Positions 17,574-27,109 of a stretch of DNA of 59,331 nt are shown here, in pieces (position 1 is the first letter of the stretch; the number at the start of each line of letters is the position of its first letter). Under the pieces are notes generated by a model that was not told where the DNA came from, did not search any database, and was given only the letters and a program-made list of their open reading frames with translations. This DNA is from JAKAGZ01 sp964412105. GTDB taxonomy: Bacteria; Bacteroidota; Ignavibacteria; Ignavibacteriales; Ignavibacteriaceae. The stretch is taken from the NCBI GenBank assembly GCA_964412105.1, contig CAYPNM010000017.1, positions 1 to 59,331 on the forward strand, in the 5' to 3' direction. The translations under genes and the position numbers were made by a program.

Positions 17574-19661
17574 TTATTCACCATAAAAGATATAACGGTT
17601 ATCCACTATTTTAGCGTCTTTTTTAAGATTTGCAAGCCATTCATTAAAGAAACTCGCTTTCTTTTGTTGATAAATTTCATCTCTTAGATTATTACGCTGA
17701 ATTTGATATTTGGATTCATCAAAAGGTGTGCGTGATAGTACATCAATCAAATAATATCCGGTTAGACCTTTTACAGGTCCTGTGATTTTATTAATATCTG
17801 CATCAAGGCATTTATCAATAAATGCATAATCATTGCCAATACCCGGAACATTGCCAGAAGGAGCAAAACTTCCCGTAGTTTCAATTTTAATTACCGGATC
17901 AATAGATGAAGCTTTATCCAGATCATTACCTACCTGATTTTTGATCCTTTCTGCCAGGCTCTTTGCTTTTTCTTCTTTTTTCTGTTTTATAAGCACAGTT
18001 TTTATCTGGTTTTTAACTTCATCAAGTGATTTTACCCTTGCTTTAATGACATCCGAAATCTTTGCAACCACAAAACCACTCTGTACTGAAAAAACATCAC
18101 TAACTGTACCGAGATCATTATCAAAAGCAAAATCAAGCAATCTTTTATTTATTCCAATGCCCGGAATATAATATGCGTCCTTTGTAAATGGAGTGGTTTC
18201 GCGTATCGTGTAATGCATTAATTCAGCTTCCTTCGTGAAGTCATTTTTTTGCGCAAGGTATGAAAAATCGCTTGCATTCCCCTTCCTTGCGTCCTTTGTA
18301 ACAGAACTGGTCTTTATTGGTGAAACAATTTGTTCAACTACAAACCTTTTATCAGTCCTGCCAGTCACTTTTATTATGTGATAGCCATATTTCGATTTAA
18401 TCGGTCTTTGTACGACTCCAATCTTTCCGGAAAAACAGGCCTTCTCAAACTCAGGCACCATTTGACCTTTCCCGAACCAGCCAAGATCACCACCTTTAAC
18501 TGCACTTCCAACATCGGCTGAATTTTCTCTTGCCATTTTAGCAAAATCAGCTCCGTTGACGATTGCATTATAAATACTCATCGCCACTTTATAATTTGCT
18601 TCATCGTTACCTTTATTAATCAATATATGTGAAGCCCTGACATAAGTATTTTTGGAAGGCAATTTTGCAACTAGATGATATAATGTATAACCACCATTTC
18701 CCAAGACGGGGCCTACAATTTGTCCCGGCGAAGCTTTTAATAATGCATCCTGTGCATCGGGAGGAAGTTGAGTAATTTCAAGTGTATCTTTTGAATAGGG
18801 GTTTGAAGAATAAATATCTACATACGATTTAAAGCTGGCAGTATCCTTCTTAAAACTGCTGACAACATTTTCAAGATTTAGTTTTACACCCTGCGAATCA
18901 TCTTTCGAAGGAGTTGTTTGAAATAACACGTATTTTAATTTTCGCTGTGCTTCAACTTTGAACTTATCCTGATTATTATCATAATAATTCTTCAATTCAT
19001 TATCAGAAACAGATAATGTTGAATCGGGGAAGCTTGAATAACTTATCAATGCATATTTAGCATTTATTTTAGTTTCTGTATCTATAAACTTTCTCTTAAT
19101 TTCAGCTTCACTTACAGTAACAGCAGCCTGAAGCATGCTTTGGAGTTTCTGTGTAAGTCTTTGCTGTCTGACAAATTCTTCAGCCTGGATCAATGCCTGG
19201 CTATTTTGAGGATTCTTAAGAGCCTGTAGATAAGCTTGATAATTAAATTTCCCTGTTGAATCGATAAAGCTTTTCTTCAAGAATTCCGGCGGATTCTTGC
19301 TCAAAATGATATCTCTAATCTCCTGATCCGAAACGGTGATTCCATATTTCTTTATCTGCTGTTCTATTAATGTTTGAGTAACAACTGCATTCCATACCTG
19401 ATCGCGGAACTGAGTCATATTATCTTCGTCAATATCTTTGCCGGTTTGATTTTTCTGATTCTCTCTCTGCTGATCAAGTATTTTTGAAAAATCCTGATAG
19501 CTAATATCCTGACCATTAACAGACCCCACATCATTTGTTCTGCCGCCCCCCAACGCTTCCATAACGCTGGAATCTGAAATTACCATAAAGAGAACGAATA
19601 ACACACCTACAGAAATAATGAAGGCAGGCGCTAAACTGCGCATCTTAGCCATCATTGCCAT
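17574..19661 (-). CDS. PpiD/SurA-type membrane peptidyl-prolyl isomerase
   Basis: A 695-residue periplasmic folding factor anchored by one N-terminal helix (about 11-29, FIISVGVLFVLFMVI). A SurA/PpiD-like N-terminal chaperone region follows (about 35-235), then a parvulin domain at about 340-435 (YVRASHILINKG, GGDLGWFGKGQMVPEFEKA, KSKYGYHIIKV) and a second, degenerate parvulin-like segment towards the C-terminus. This matches the PpiD architecture, where the protein helps newly exported proteins fold. GGAG precedes the first ATG. It is transcribed alone, divergently from the Crp-type regulator gene. Confidence 0.88.
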   Translation of the reverse strand: MAMMAKMRSLAPAFIISVGVLFVLFMVISDSSVMEALGGGRTNDVGSVNGQDISYQDFSKILDQQRENQKNQTGKDIDEDNMTQFRDQVWNAVVTQTLIEQQIKKYGITVSDQEIRDIILSKNPPEFLKKSFIDSTGKFNYQAYLQALKNPQNSQALIQAEEFVRQQRLTQKLQSMLQAAVTVSEAEIKRKFIDTETKINAKYALISYSSFPDSTLSVSDNELKNYYDNNQDKFKVEAQRKLKYVLFQTTPSKDDSQGVKLNLENVVSSFKKDTASFKSYVDIYSSNPYSKDTLEITQLPPDAQDALLKASPGQIVGPVLGNGGYTLYHLVAKLPSKNTYVRASHILINKGNDEANYKVAMSIYNAIVNGADFAKMARENSADVGSAVKGGDLGWFGKGQMVPEFEKACFSGKIGVVQRPIKSKYGYHIIKVTGRTDKRFVVEQIVSPIKTSSVTKDARKGNASDFSYLAQKNDFTKEAELMHYTIRETTPFTKDAYYIPGIGINKRLLDFAFDNDLGTVSDVFSVQSGFVVAKISDVIKARVKSLDEVKNQIKTVLIKQKKEEKAKSLAERIKNQVGNDLDKASSIDPVIKIETTGSFAPSGNVPGIGNDYAFIDKCLDADINKITGPVKGLTGYYLIDVLSRTPFDESKYQIQRNNLRDEIYQQKKASFFNEWLANLKKDAKIVDNRYIFYGE

Positions 19662-19818
19662 AATTTATTTTACTCCAAAATTTGATAAAAATTTTAAGAC
19701 ATTAAAAATAGCCACATACACAAAAAAAAGCAATGTAATCAATGCTCTAACCTTCTTGCGCTTTCCAGATGTTTCTTATTCACTAAATTTGCAAGGAATT
19801 TTCACACCTGCAGTCTAA

Positions 19819-19848
19819 TTTGACTTTCAGACAGGTCAAAACTATATT
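19819..19848 (+). promoter_or_regulatory. Promoter with inverted repeat upstream of Crp-type gene
   Basis: TTGACT (19820-19825) and TATATT (19843-19848) are separated by 17 bases, a good housekeeping promoter 34 bases before the ATG. An inverted repeat TTTGAC-N10-GTCAAA (19819-19840) overlaps the -35 and spacer, where an operator would be expected. Binding by the regulator itself is inference. Confidence 0.55.
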
Positions 19849-19882
19849 GCTTTTTATGTTATTTTTGTAAAAGGCATATTTT

Positions 19883-20566
19883 ATGAGGGAAAATGAAGAA
19901 TTTTTAAAGAAAATTCCAATATTCTCCGGCCTCAATGATAATATTATCTCCGAAATAGCAAACTTGGGTAAAAGGAAAGATTATAATAAGGACTCAGTTA
20001 TTTTGTTTCAGAACCAATCAGACTCAGCTCTCATAGTTGTACTAAAGGGTCAATTAAGAATCTCAAAAATGAGTAAAGAAGGAAATGAAGTGACATTGGA
20101 TACTTTAAAAGAGTCGGAGTTTTGGGGAGATACTGCAATACTTGACGGAAAGCCTCCTGCTGTAAACATTGCGGCTGAAGCCGACTCAGAGGTATTTATC
20201 ATATCAAGAAATGACCTGATGAACTTATTTAATGCTAAACCTGAATATTCGATCTCCGTATTAAATGAATTGACCAGGTTGCTGCGTAATTCCAACTCTA
20301 GAATAAAATCCCTTTCCTTAAAAGCAGCCGAAAGCAAGGTTGCATCTGTCATAATGCAGCTGATAGATGAGTTTGGTATTGTAAAAGATGGCGCTATTGA
20401 AGTTGAAAAAATTCCAATGCAGCAAGAACTCGCATCTATGGCAGGAACATCACGTGAAACTATTTCCAGAACTATTCGTTCTTTCGCAAAAAAAGGTTTA
20501 ATCGAACTTGAAGAGCAAAAATTACGAATAAAAAATTATGATAAATTCAAAGAATTAAACAACTGA
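19883..20566 (+). CDS. Crp/Fnr-family transcriptional regulator
   Basis: A 227-residue regulator with an N-terminal cyclic-nucleotide-binding-like fold (about 10-130; GQLRISKMSKEGNEVTLDTL, SEFWGDTAILDGKP) and a C-terminal winged helix (about 165-220) with the recognition region ASMAGTSRETISRTIRSFAK. There is no N-terminal cysteine cluster as in Fnr, so oxygen sensing through an FeS cluster is unlikely. Whether it binds cAMP cannot be told from the sequence. The PHP phosphoesterase gene follows after 5 bases, so the two form an operon. Confidence 0.9.
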   Translation: MRENEEFLKKIPIFSGLNDNIISEIANLGKRKDYNKDSVILFQNQSDSALIVVLKGQLRISKMSKEGNEVTLDTLKESEFWGDTAILDGKPPAVNIAAEADSEVFIISRNDLMNLFNAKPEYSISVLNELTRLLRNSNSRIKSLSLKAAESKVASVIMQLIDEFGIVKDGAIEVEKIPMQQELASMAGTSRETISRTIRSFAKKGLIELEEQKLRIKNYDKFKELNN

Positions 20567-20571
20567 ATTAA

Positions 20572-21402
20572 ATGAGCGGCAAAATAGATTTACATATGCA
20601 CACGACACACTCAGATGGATTCTATTCGCCCTCCGAAATTATCACCAAAGCTAAAGAAATTGGTCTTGATGCCATAAGCATAACAGATCACGATTCAACA
20701 AACGGCATCGATGAAGCCACCTCAATTGGAAAAGAATTAGGAATTGAAGTTATCCCCGGAGTAGAAATAAGCTCTGAGCACAATGGAAAGGAAGTTCACA
20801 TATTGGGATATTTCTTTGACTACACTAATAGGGAATTTGCCAGATATCTGAGTTTCTTCCGAGAAGAAAGGATAAAACGTGCAGAAAGGATAATTAAAAA
20901 ATTAGAAAATATTGGCCTGTATTTAACTTTTGAAGATATAATTGCTGTTTCCAAAAATTCAGCGATAGGCAGACCACACATCGCACAAGCGATGCTTAAT
21001 AAAGGGCTGGTGTCATCGTATTACGAAGCGTTCAATAAGTATATAGGAAACGGAGGTCCTGCCTATGAAAAAAAAGTTCATCTTTCACCCGAAAGTGCAT
21101 TTAAAATAATTACTGATGCCGGAGGTTTATCATTTATTGCACACCCCGGGTTCATGGCTGAAGATATTATTAAGGAATTAATTGAATCCGGTGTTGACGG
21201 AATTGAAGTATATCATCCTTCTCACACACCACAAAAAATAAAATTCTATAAGGGAATTGTTAGTGAATATTACCTGCTTGAATCAGGAGGTTCTGATTAT
21301 CACGGCGGACAAAGGAATGATGATGAGAATTTTGGAAAATATTTTACAACCTTCGCCTCTCTCGAAGCAATGAAAAAGCGCTTGGTCAGATCAACCGCAT
21401 AA
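20572..21402 (+). CDS. PHP-domain phosphoesterase
   Basis: A 276-residue PHP-family metal-dependent phosphoesterase of the YciV/TrpH type. Metal-binding motifs are visible: KIDLHMHTTHSDGFYSPSE at the start, SITDHDS, GVEISSEHNGKEVHILGY, FIAHPGF and SGGSDYHGG near the end. E. coli YciV removes phosphate from nucleoside 3',5'-bisphosphates and acts on short RNA 5' ends; a similar role is possible. It is coupled to the Crp-type gene (5-base gap) and is followed by ribH after 18 bases. Confidence 0.85.
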   Translation: MSGKIDLHMHTTHSDGFYSPSEIITKAKEIGLDAISITDHDSTNGIDEATSIGKELGIEVIPGVEISSEHNGKEVHILGYFFDYTNREFARYLSFFREERIKRAERIIKKLENIGLYLTFEDIIAVSKNSAIGRPHIAQAMLNKGLVSSYYEAFNKYIGNGGPAYEKKVHLSPESAFKIITDAGGLSFIAHPGFMAEDIIKELIESGVDGIEVYHPSHTPQKIKFYKGIVSEYYLLESGGSDYHGGQRNDDENFGKYFTTFASLEAMKKRLVRSTA

Positions 21403-21420
21403 TTAATTAATAACAATAAA

Positions 21421-21888
21421 ATGGAAACTCTTAGAGGCAAAATATCAGGCAAGGACATTAAGGTCGCAATTGTGTTGAGCCTGTTTAATGAATTTATCGG
21501 ACAAAAGCTGCTCGATGGCGCTTTAAAAAGTTTGAAAGAAAACAAGGTCAATGAAAATAATATTGACATTGTGAAAGTACCGGGAGCTTTTGAAATTCCT
21601 TTAACGGCGGATAAACTTGCATCATTAAAAAAATATGATACAATACTTTGCCTTGGCGCTGTTATCAGAGGAGAAACTCCGCATTTCGACTATGTCGCTG
21701 AAGCGGCCAGCACCGGAATACTGCAGGTTTCACTTAAATATGGCCTGCCTATTGCATTTGGGGTACTTACTACTAATAACGTCGAACAAGCGGTTGAAAG
21801 GGCTGGAGGAAAGCACGGCAATAAAGGCTATGACATTGCGATAACCGCCCTTGAAATGGCTGACTTGATGAAAAGAATCAAAGCTTAA
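21421..21888 (+). CDS. ribH: 6,7-dimethyl-8-ribityllumazine synthase
   Basis: A 155-residue lumazine synthase, the penultimate enzyme of riboflavin synthesis, forming an icosahedral or pentameric shell enzyme. Signatures are VKVPGAFEIPLTADKL, CLGAVIRGETPHFDYVAEAA with the catalytic His, and PIAFGVLTTNNVEQAVERAG. Length is typical. It stands apart from other rib genes, and no FMN riboswitch is seen upstream; it appears to be read from the Crp-PHP message. Confidence 0.95.
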   Translation: METLRGKISGKDIKVAIVLSLFNEFIGQKLLDGALKSLKENKVNENNIDIVKVPGAFEIPLTADKLASLKKYDTILCLGAVIRGETPHFDYVAEAASTGILQVSLKYGLPIAFGVLTTNNVEQAVERAGGKHGNKGYDIAITALEMADLMKRIKA

Positions 21889-22004
21889 TTTTCTTTTTAT
21901 TTATTTCTACTGAATATATTGGTTATATAGCATTAAGTGTTTTTTTATATTAAACTTTGGGAATGATCATTTCCTTGCCGGCAATAATTATCAGGAAATT
22001 TTGA

Positions 22005-24248
22005 ATGTTTAAATTATTTTACCCATTTATTTTCATTTCATTTTTTATCAATGTATTCCCGCAGCAGGCAACTAATTGGAAGAATTATACTGATATGAAA
22101 AATACTGCCGATGTTAAAGTTAATGCGAACGGCTTTTGGGCTGCAACTTCCGGTGGAGGATTTTTCTATAATAACTCTGATGGAACTTTTACCACTTTGA
22201 ATAAAGCAGATGGAATAAACAGTATCTCACTTTCAGCTGTTGCAGTAGATAATGAAGGGAAAGTATGGTTCGGCAGTTCAGACGGAACAATCAGCATTTA
22301 TAATCCATCAAATAAAAGCTTTAAAACCATTCTTGATATTTTTAATTCCGGAAGAGCCAGCAATGGGATAAATGACATGAGGGTTTCAGGTGATACAATA
22401 ATTATTTCACACGATTTTGGCGTTTCAATCGTTGATGCCAATAATATGGTGTTTTATGATACTTTCGTCAAATTTGGAAATCTTTCATCCAACATTAAGG
22501 TTAATAGTGCATTTAAATCTGATCTATTTTATGTATGTACCCTTTATGGACTTGCAATACAAAAACAAGGAGCGACTAATCTGTCTGCACCAGAATCTTG
22601 GGAGGTATATGATAATTTGAGCGGGCTTCCTTCTAATAATGTATTAAAGATTGTAAAATATAACAACAGCTTAATTGCCGCAACAGACAACGGACTTGCT
22701 GTTTTTAGCGACACTAGCTGGTCTCCTTACCTTTCTCAATTTAATGGTGTTAGAGTAAACGATCTCCTGGTGTCAGGTGATTCACTAATAATCCTAACGA
22801 ATAATGCCATCTATTCGTATAAAAATAATAATGTTACTCAGTTAGCATCTTCACCTTATCAACTTTTAAAATTAGGGATGTCTAATAATTTAGGAATAAT
22901 CGCCGCAAGTAATAAAGGCATTTTTGTCCCCTCTCGTCCTGCAAACTCACAATATATTTTCCCAAATGGACCTGGAGAAAATTTATTCCCATCAATGACT
23001 GTGGATGGGAATGGCAATTTATGGTCCGCCAGTGGAAAAAATAACATTGGTGTAGGCTTCTATAAATATGATGGTTCCAAGTGGATAACTTTTAATAGGA
23101 CAAACACTCCAGCATTAAAAACAAACGACTGTTATTATATTTATGCTGCACCTGATAAATCGATTTATATTGGAACTTGGGGGGCAGGTTTTTCAAAACT
23201 ATCAGGCGATCAAATTACCTCATATGATACAGCAGGTACTGGCATGATCGGAATTCCATCCAACCCAGCTTTTCTTGTTATAACAGGTTTTGGAATTGAT
23301 TCAAAAAATAATTTATGGATACTGAATTATTGGCCTGGAGATGGAACTTCATTGGACGTTCTGGGTTCAGATAATAAATGGTATTCTTTCAGTAATCCTT
23401 ACGAAGCCGGTTTATCATTGGAACAACATTATAATCTTGTTATCGATCAAAATGGAACAAAGTGGTATGACGTATTAGACTCCAGAAGAGCAGGGTTATA
23501 CTATTATAATGAAAATGGAACATTAGCAAATAAAAATGACGATATTTATGGCTATGTAACGGCGGCAAATGGATTAAACAATAATAATATAAATTGTCTG
23601 GCAGTTGATAAACTCGGCAATCTCTGGGTGGGCACCAGCCCGGGAGCAAATATTATAACAAATCTGAGTGCAGTTTCCAGTTCAGGAATTAGTTCTTCAA
23701 ACATTACCCCTGTTTATGTTTTAAGCCAGCAAACCGTTAATTGTATAGCAGTAGATGCACTCAATCAAAAATGGATTGGTACTAATGAAGGTCTTCTCCT
23801 TGTAAATTCAGATGGATCAAATTTGCTTGCAACTTATAATACAACAAATAGTCCTCTTCTTTCCAATCAAATCACTAGTATTGCAATTGATCAAAATACC
23901 GGGACGGTTTATGCCGGCTCTAATTTCGGAATTACATCATTTAAGACTGATGCTGAAAAACCTTTAGAATCGTTTACTGAATTATTTTTTTATCCCAATC
24001 CCTTTAAGATAAATAATGGTAATAATCAATTAACAATAGAAGGATTGGTAAAGGATTCGAATATTAAAATTCTTACAATATCAGGAAGATTAATTCGACA
24101 ATTTGAATCACCTGGCGGCAGAGTGGCTTACTGGGATGGCAGGGACGATTCCGGAAGGCTGGTGGCTAGCGGTATATATCTTATTGTTGCCTATGACACT
24201 GAAGGTAACAATGTTACGGCCGGAAAAGTCGCGGTGTTACGACAATAA
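22005..24248 (+). CDS. Secreted two-component-regulator-type propeller protein with C-terminal sorting domain
   Basis: A 747-residue exported protein. It starts with a signal peptide (MFKLFYPFIFISFFINVFPQ). The body is made of repeated propeller blades with motifs such as GKVWFGSSDGTI, NNLWILNYW, GNLWVGTSPG and QKWIGTNEGLL, the pattern of extracellular sensor propellers in Bacteroidota. The last ~85 residues (FYPNPFKINNG ... WDGRDDSGRLVASGIYLIV) are a FlgD-like/type IX secretion C-terminal domain. There are no kinase domains. It is probably secreted to or beyond the cell surface; the ligand is unknown. Confidence 0.82.
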   Translation: MFKLFYPFIFISFFINVFPQQATNWKNYTDMKNTADVKVNANGFWAATSGGGFFYNNSDGTFTTLNKADGINSISLSAVAVDNEGKVWFGSSDGTISIYNPSNKSFKTILDIFNSGRASNGINDMRVSGDTIIISHDFGVSIVDANNMVFYDTFVKFGNLSSNIKVNSAFKSDLFYVCTLYGLAIQKQGATNLSAPESWEVYDNLSGLPSNNVLKIVKYNNSLIAATDNGLAVFSDTSWSPYLSQFNGVRVNDLLVSGDSLIILTNNAIYSYKNNNVTQLASSPYQLLKLGMSNNLGIIAASNKGIFVPSRPANSQYIFPNGPGENLFPSMTVDGNGNLWSASGKNNIGVGFYKYDGSKWITFNRTNTPALKTNDCYYIYAAPDKSIYIGTWGAGFSKLSGDQITSYDTAGTGMIGIPSNPAFLVITGFGIDSKNNLWILNYWPGDGTSLDVLGSDNKWYSFSNPYEAGLSLEQHYNLVIDQNGTKWYDVLDSRRAGLYYYNENGTLANKNDDIYGYVTAANGLNNNNINCLAVDKLGNLWVGTSPGANIITNLSAVSSSGISSSNITPVYVLSQQTVNCIAVDALNQKWIGTNEGLLLVNSDGSNLLATYNTTNSPLLSNQITSIAIDQNTGTVYAGSNFGITSFKTDAEKPLESFTELFFYPNPFKINNGNNQLTIEGLVKDSNIKILTISGRLIRQFESPGGRVAYWDGRDDSGRLVASGIYLIVAYDTEGNNVTAGKVAVLRQ

Positions 24249-24278
24249 TTTCATTTAATAACTGCTCTATGACCTTTA

Positions 24279-26228
24279 ATGATTGATCTCTCCCAAATCT
24301 CACTTCAGTTTAATGGCAAATATCTTTTCCGCGATGTCAGCTTCAAAATTAATTATGGGGATAAAATATCATTAGTCGGAGCCAATGGAGCCGGCAAATC
24401 CTCACTATTGAAAATTATAACTGGCGAATTACAGCCTGAATCAGGGAAAGTATTAAATCAAAATAAAATTACAATCGGATACCTTCCTCAAGACCATGTT
24501 ACTCATTCAGGCAAATCACTTTTAGATGAGGCAAAGTCTGCTCTTACAGATATTGCACATTTACAGAAAAAAGAAAGGGAGATCACTAATCAACTAGCAG
24601 ATCCCAACATTAATAATAAGACTAATAACGATTTAATCCATCAGCTTGGAGAGATTCATCATCGACTGGAAGAGTTGGATTCTTATAGCTCTGAAGCACG
24701 AGTTGAAAAGATATTGACAGGGCTGGGGTTTGAACAAAATGATTTTGAAAAATTGACGAATGAATTTTCGGGTGGCTGGCAAATGAGAATTGCTCTTGCC
24801 AAAATTCTAATATCGCAAAATGATATTCTGCTGCTTGATGAGCCCACAAATCATCTTGATTTTGATTCGCTTGAATGGCTCATCAGTTTTCTAAAATCTT
24901 TTAATGGCGCTTTATTAATTGTTTCGCACGATAAGCATTTCATCAATGAAGTCACAGAAAAAACTCTCGAGATTTTTCTTGGCAAATTCTACACATTTAA
25001 GGGTGATTATGATGCCTATTTAAAATTCAAAGCTGAAAGGGACGAACAGCTTGAATATCAATATCAACTTCAACAGAAAAAGATCAAAGAAACGGAAAGA
25101 TTTATCGAACGCTTCAGATACAAAGCGACCAAAGCAAGACAGGTACAAAGCAGAATAAAACAATTGGAGAAACTCCAACTAATTGAATTGCCCGATAGCA
25201 AAGATGATATTTACATTAAGTTCCCTCCCCCGCCTCCGAGCGGAAAAGTGAATATGGAACTTAAATCCATAGTAAAGTCTTATGGCAACAATAAGGTATT
25301 TGACAAGATCGATCTCACAGTTATTAAAGGAGATAAGATAGCTTTTGTAGGGCCAAACGGGGCCGGAAAAACAACTTTGGCTAAAATAATATCCGGCGTT
25401 CTAAATTTTGATTCTGGACAAAGAATTTTGGGACATAACACTGTTATTTCTTATTATGCTCAGCATGTTGCAGACAATCTGGCAGGGGACCTGGACATAA
25501 TCGAGACAATAGATCGTATAGCTGATAATAAAACTATAGGTCAATTGCGAACATTACTTGGTTCTTTCCTATTCAGCGGAGACGATGTATTTAAAAAAGT
25601 TGGGGTCCTTTCCGGTGGTGAGAAAAGCAGAGTCGCTCTGGTAAAAATTCTTTTAACAAAGTCCAACTTTATAGTTCTGGACGAACCTACTAACCACCTT
25701 GATTTGTCTTCAAAAGAAATTCTGCAACAGGCTCTTGTGGATTTTTCCGGCTCTTTGATACTTGTTTCTCACGATGTTGATTTTCTAAAACCTATAGTAA
25801 ATAAAGTAGTAGACATCAGGAAAGGTAATATTAAAATATATGATGGTGGACTGGATTACTATTTGTCAAAAAGAGCCGAAGAAATGGACGCAGGTGAGGT
25901 TAAATCGAATAAAGATACTACTGCTCAAGATAATATTTCAAGAAAAGAGCAAAAGCGCCTCGAGGCAGAGCAAAGACAAAAAAGATTTAGAGCCACCAGA
26001 GATATAATTAAGCAAATTAAGGAACTTGAAAAACATATTTCCGGTTTAGAATTAAGGGAAAATGAACTGGAAAACAAACTAGCTGATGAAAAAATTTATT
26101 CCAATCCAGCAAAAGCTAAAGAAGTGACTTCAGAGTATAGTAAATTGAAAGAAGACATTAATTATAAATTAGCTGAATGGGCAAGGCTATCGGAAGAATT
26201 GCAAACAATTGAATCTCAATTCTCCTAA
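24279..26228 (+). CDS. ABC-F family ATPase
   Basis: A 649-residue soluble protein with two ATP-binding cassettes and no membrane part. Cassette 1: Walker A GANGAGKSS, signature FSGGWQMR, Walker B ILLLDEPTNHLD. Cassette 2: GPNGAGKTT, LSGGEKSR, FIVLDEPTNHLD. A charged interdomain linker (about 240-310) and a C-terminal coiled coil (about 550-649) resemble Uup/YfmR-type ABC-F factors, which act on the ribosome. The gene starts 30 bases after the propeller gene. Confidence 0.92.
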   Translation: MIDLSQISLQFNGKYLFRDVSFKINYGDKISLVGANGAGKSSLLKIITGELQPESGKVLNQNKITIGYLPQDHVTHSGKSLLDEAKSALTDIAHLQKKEREITNQLADPNINNKTNNDLIHQLGEIHHRLEELDSYSSEARVEKILTGLGFEQNDFEKLTNEFSGGWQMRIALAKILISQNDILLLDEPTNHLDFDSLEWLISFLKSFNGALLIVSHDKHFINEVTEKTLEIFLGKFYTFKGDYDAYLKFKAERDEQLEYQYQLQQKKIKETERFIERFRYKATKARQVQSRIKQLEKLQLIELPDSKDDIYIKFPPPPPSGKVNMELKSIVKSYGNNKVFDKIDLTVIKGDKIAFVGPNGAGKTTLAKIISGVLNFDSGQRILGHNTVISYYAQHVADNLAGDLDIIETIDRIADNKTIGQLRTLLGSFLFSGDDVFKKVGVLSGGEKSRVALVKILLTKSNFIVLDEPTNHLDLSSKEILQQALVDFSGSLILVSHDVDFLKPIVNKVVDIRKGNIKIYDGGLDYYLSKRAEEMDAGEVKSNKDTTAQDNISRKEQKRLEAEQRQKRFRATRDIIKQIKELEKHISGLELRENELENKLADEKIYSNPAKAKEVTSEYSKLKEDINYKLAEWARLSEELQTIESQFS

Positions 26229-26284
26229 TTATTCTAAAGCCTTTTATGTTATGATAAATAGAATTTTTCATTAGTTTGGGCAAT

Positions 26285-27070
26285 ATGAAAAAAATTAAAC
26301 CTCTTAAGAGATTCGGCCAAAATTATCTTCTGGATCAAAATATAGTTGACAAAATCGTTAAGGAAATTGACCCGCTTCCAGAAGATCATATCGTTGAAAT
26401 AGGACCTGGAAGGGGTGCGTTAACAGCTAAATTATTTCAAAAGGTTAAATCATTGACTGCAGTTGAAATAGATTGTAGAGTAACTGAAGATCTGCAGAAA
26501 AAATTTCCAGGGCTTAAATTGATAGTTGATGATTTTATAAACCTAGACCTTCAAAATATTATGGGAAATAAAGATAATAAGCTAAGAATCGTCGGCAATA
26601 TTCCATATAATCTAACTTCGCCCATTCTTTTCCATCTTATTAAATATGTCAATATCGTTCAGGATACAGTTTTAATGGTCCAGCATGAAGTCGCGAAGAG
26701 AATGATTGCCCCAAAAGGGACAAAGGACTATGGAATTTTATCAGTTATATTAAGATTTTTTTCTGATACAGAATATTGTTTCAAGGTATCTCCAAATGTC
26801 TTCTTCCCAAAGCCAAAAATTGATTCTGCTGTAGTGCATATCCGATTTAAGAATAATACCATCAATAAGAATGATAAACAAAGCTTTATAGATATTGTAA
26901 AAGCTTCATTCGGTAATAGAAGAAAAACATTAAAAAATTCGTTGAGTAATAGTATATTTAATAAATTAAATTTTGCAGATTCCGGAATTGATCTTTCGCT
27001 ACGCGCTGAGCAGCTTGAGGTGGAAGATTTTATTCGCCTTGCAGAATTTGCCCGCAATTACAAAGAGTAA
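26285..27070 (+). CDS. rsmA: 16S rRNA dimethyladenosine transferase
   Basis: Dimethylates two adjacent adenines near the 3' end of 16S rRNA (RsmA/KsgA). Signatures: KRFGQNYLLDQNIVDKIV at the N-terminus, SAM-binding EIGPGRGALTAKL, and the adenine N6 methylation motif NIPYNLTSPILFHL. I choose the ATG at 26285 (MKKIKPLKRFG), 261 residues, over a TTG three codons earlier. The C-terminal helical domain (ASFGNRRKTLKNSL) is complete. Confidence 0.94.
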   Translation: MKKIKPLKRFGQNYLLDQNIVDKIVKEIDPLPEDHIVEIGPGRGALTAKLFQKVKSLTAVEIDCRVTEDLQKKFPGLKLIVDDFINLDLQNIMGNKDNKLRIVGNIPYNLTSPILFHLIKYVNIVQDTVLMVQHEVAKRMIAPKGTKDYGILSVILRFFSDTEYCFKVSPNVFFPKPKIDSAVVHIRFKNNTINKNDKQSFIDIVKASFGNRRKTLKNSLSNSIFNKLNFADSGIDLSLRAEQLEVEDFIRLAEFARNYKE

Positions 27071-27109
27071 TTAGCCTAATTCAATTAATAAGGTTACAAT
27101 ACTGGGTAT

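Noticed and set aside
21889..22004. FMN riboswitch or terminator near ribH; small ATTTCCT/AGGAAAT inverted repeat upstream of the propeller gene
   Set aside because: No conserved FMN-aptamer elements are seen and the small hairpin has no T-run, so neither a riboswitch nor a terminator can be supported.
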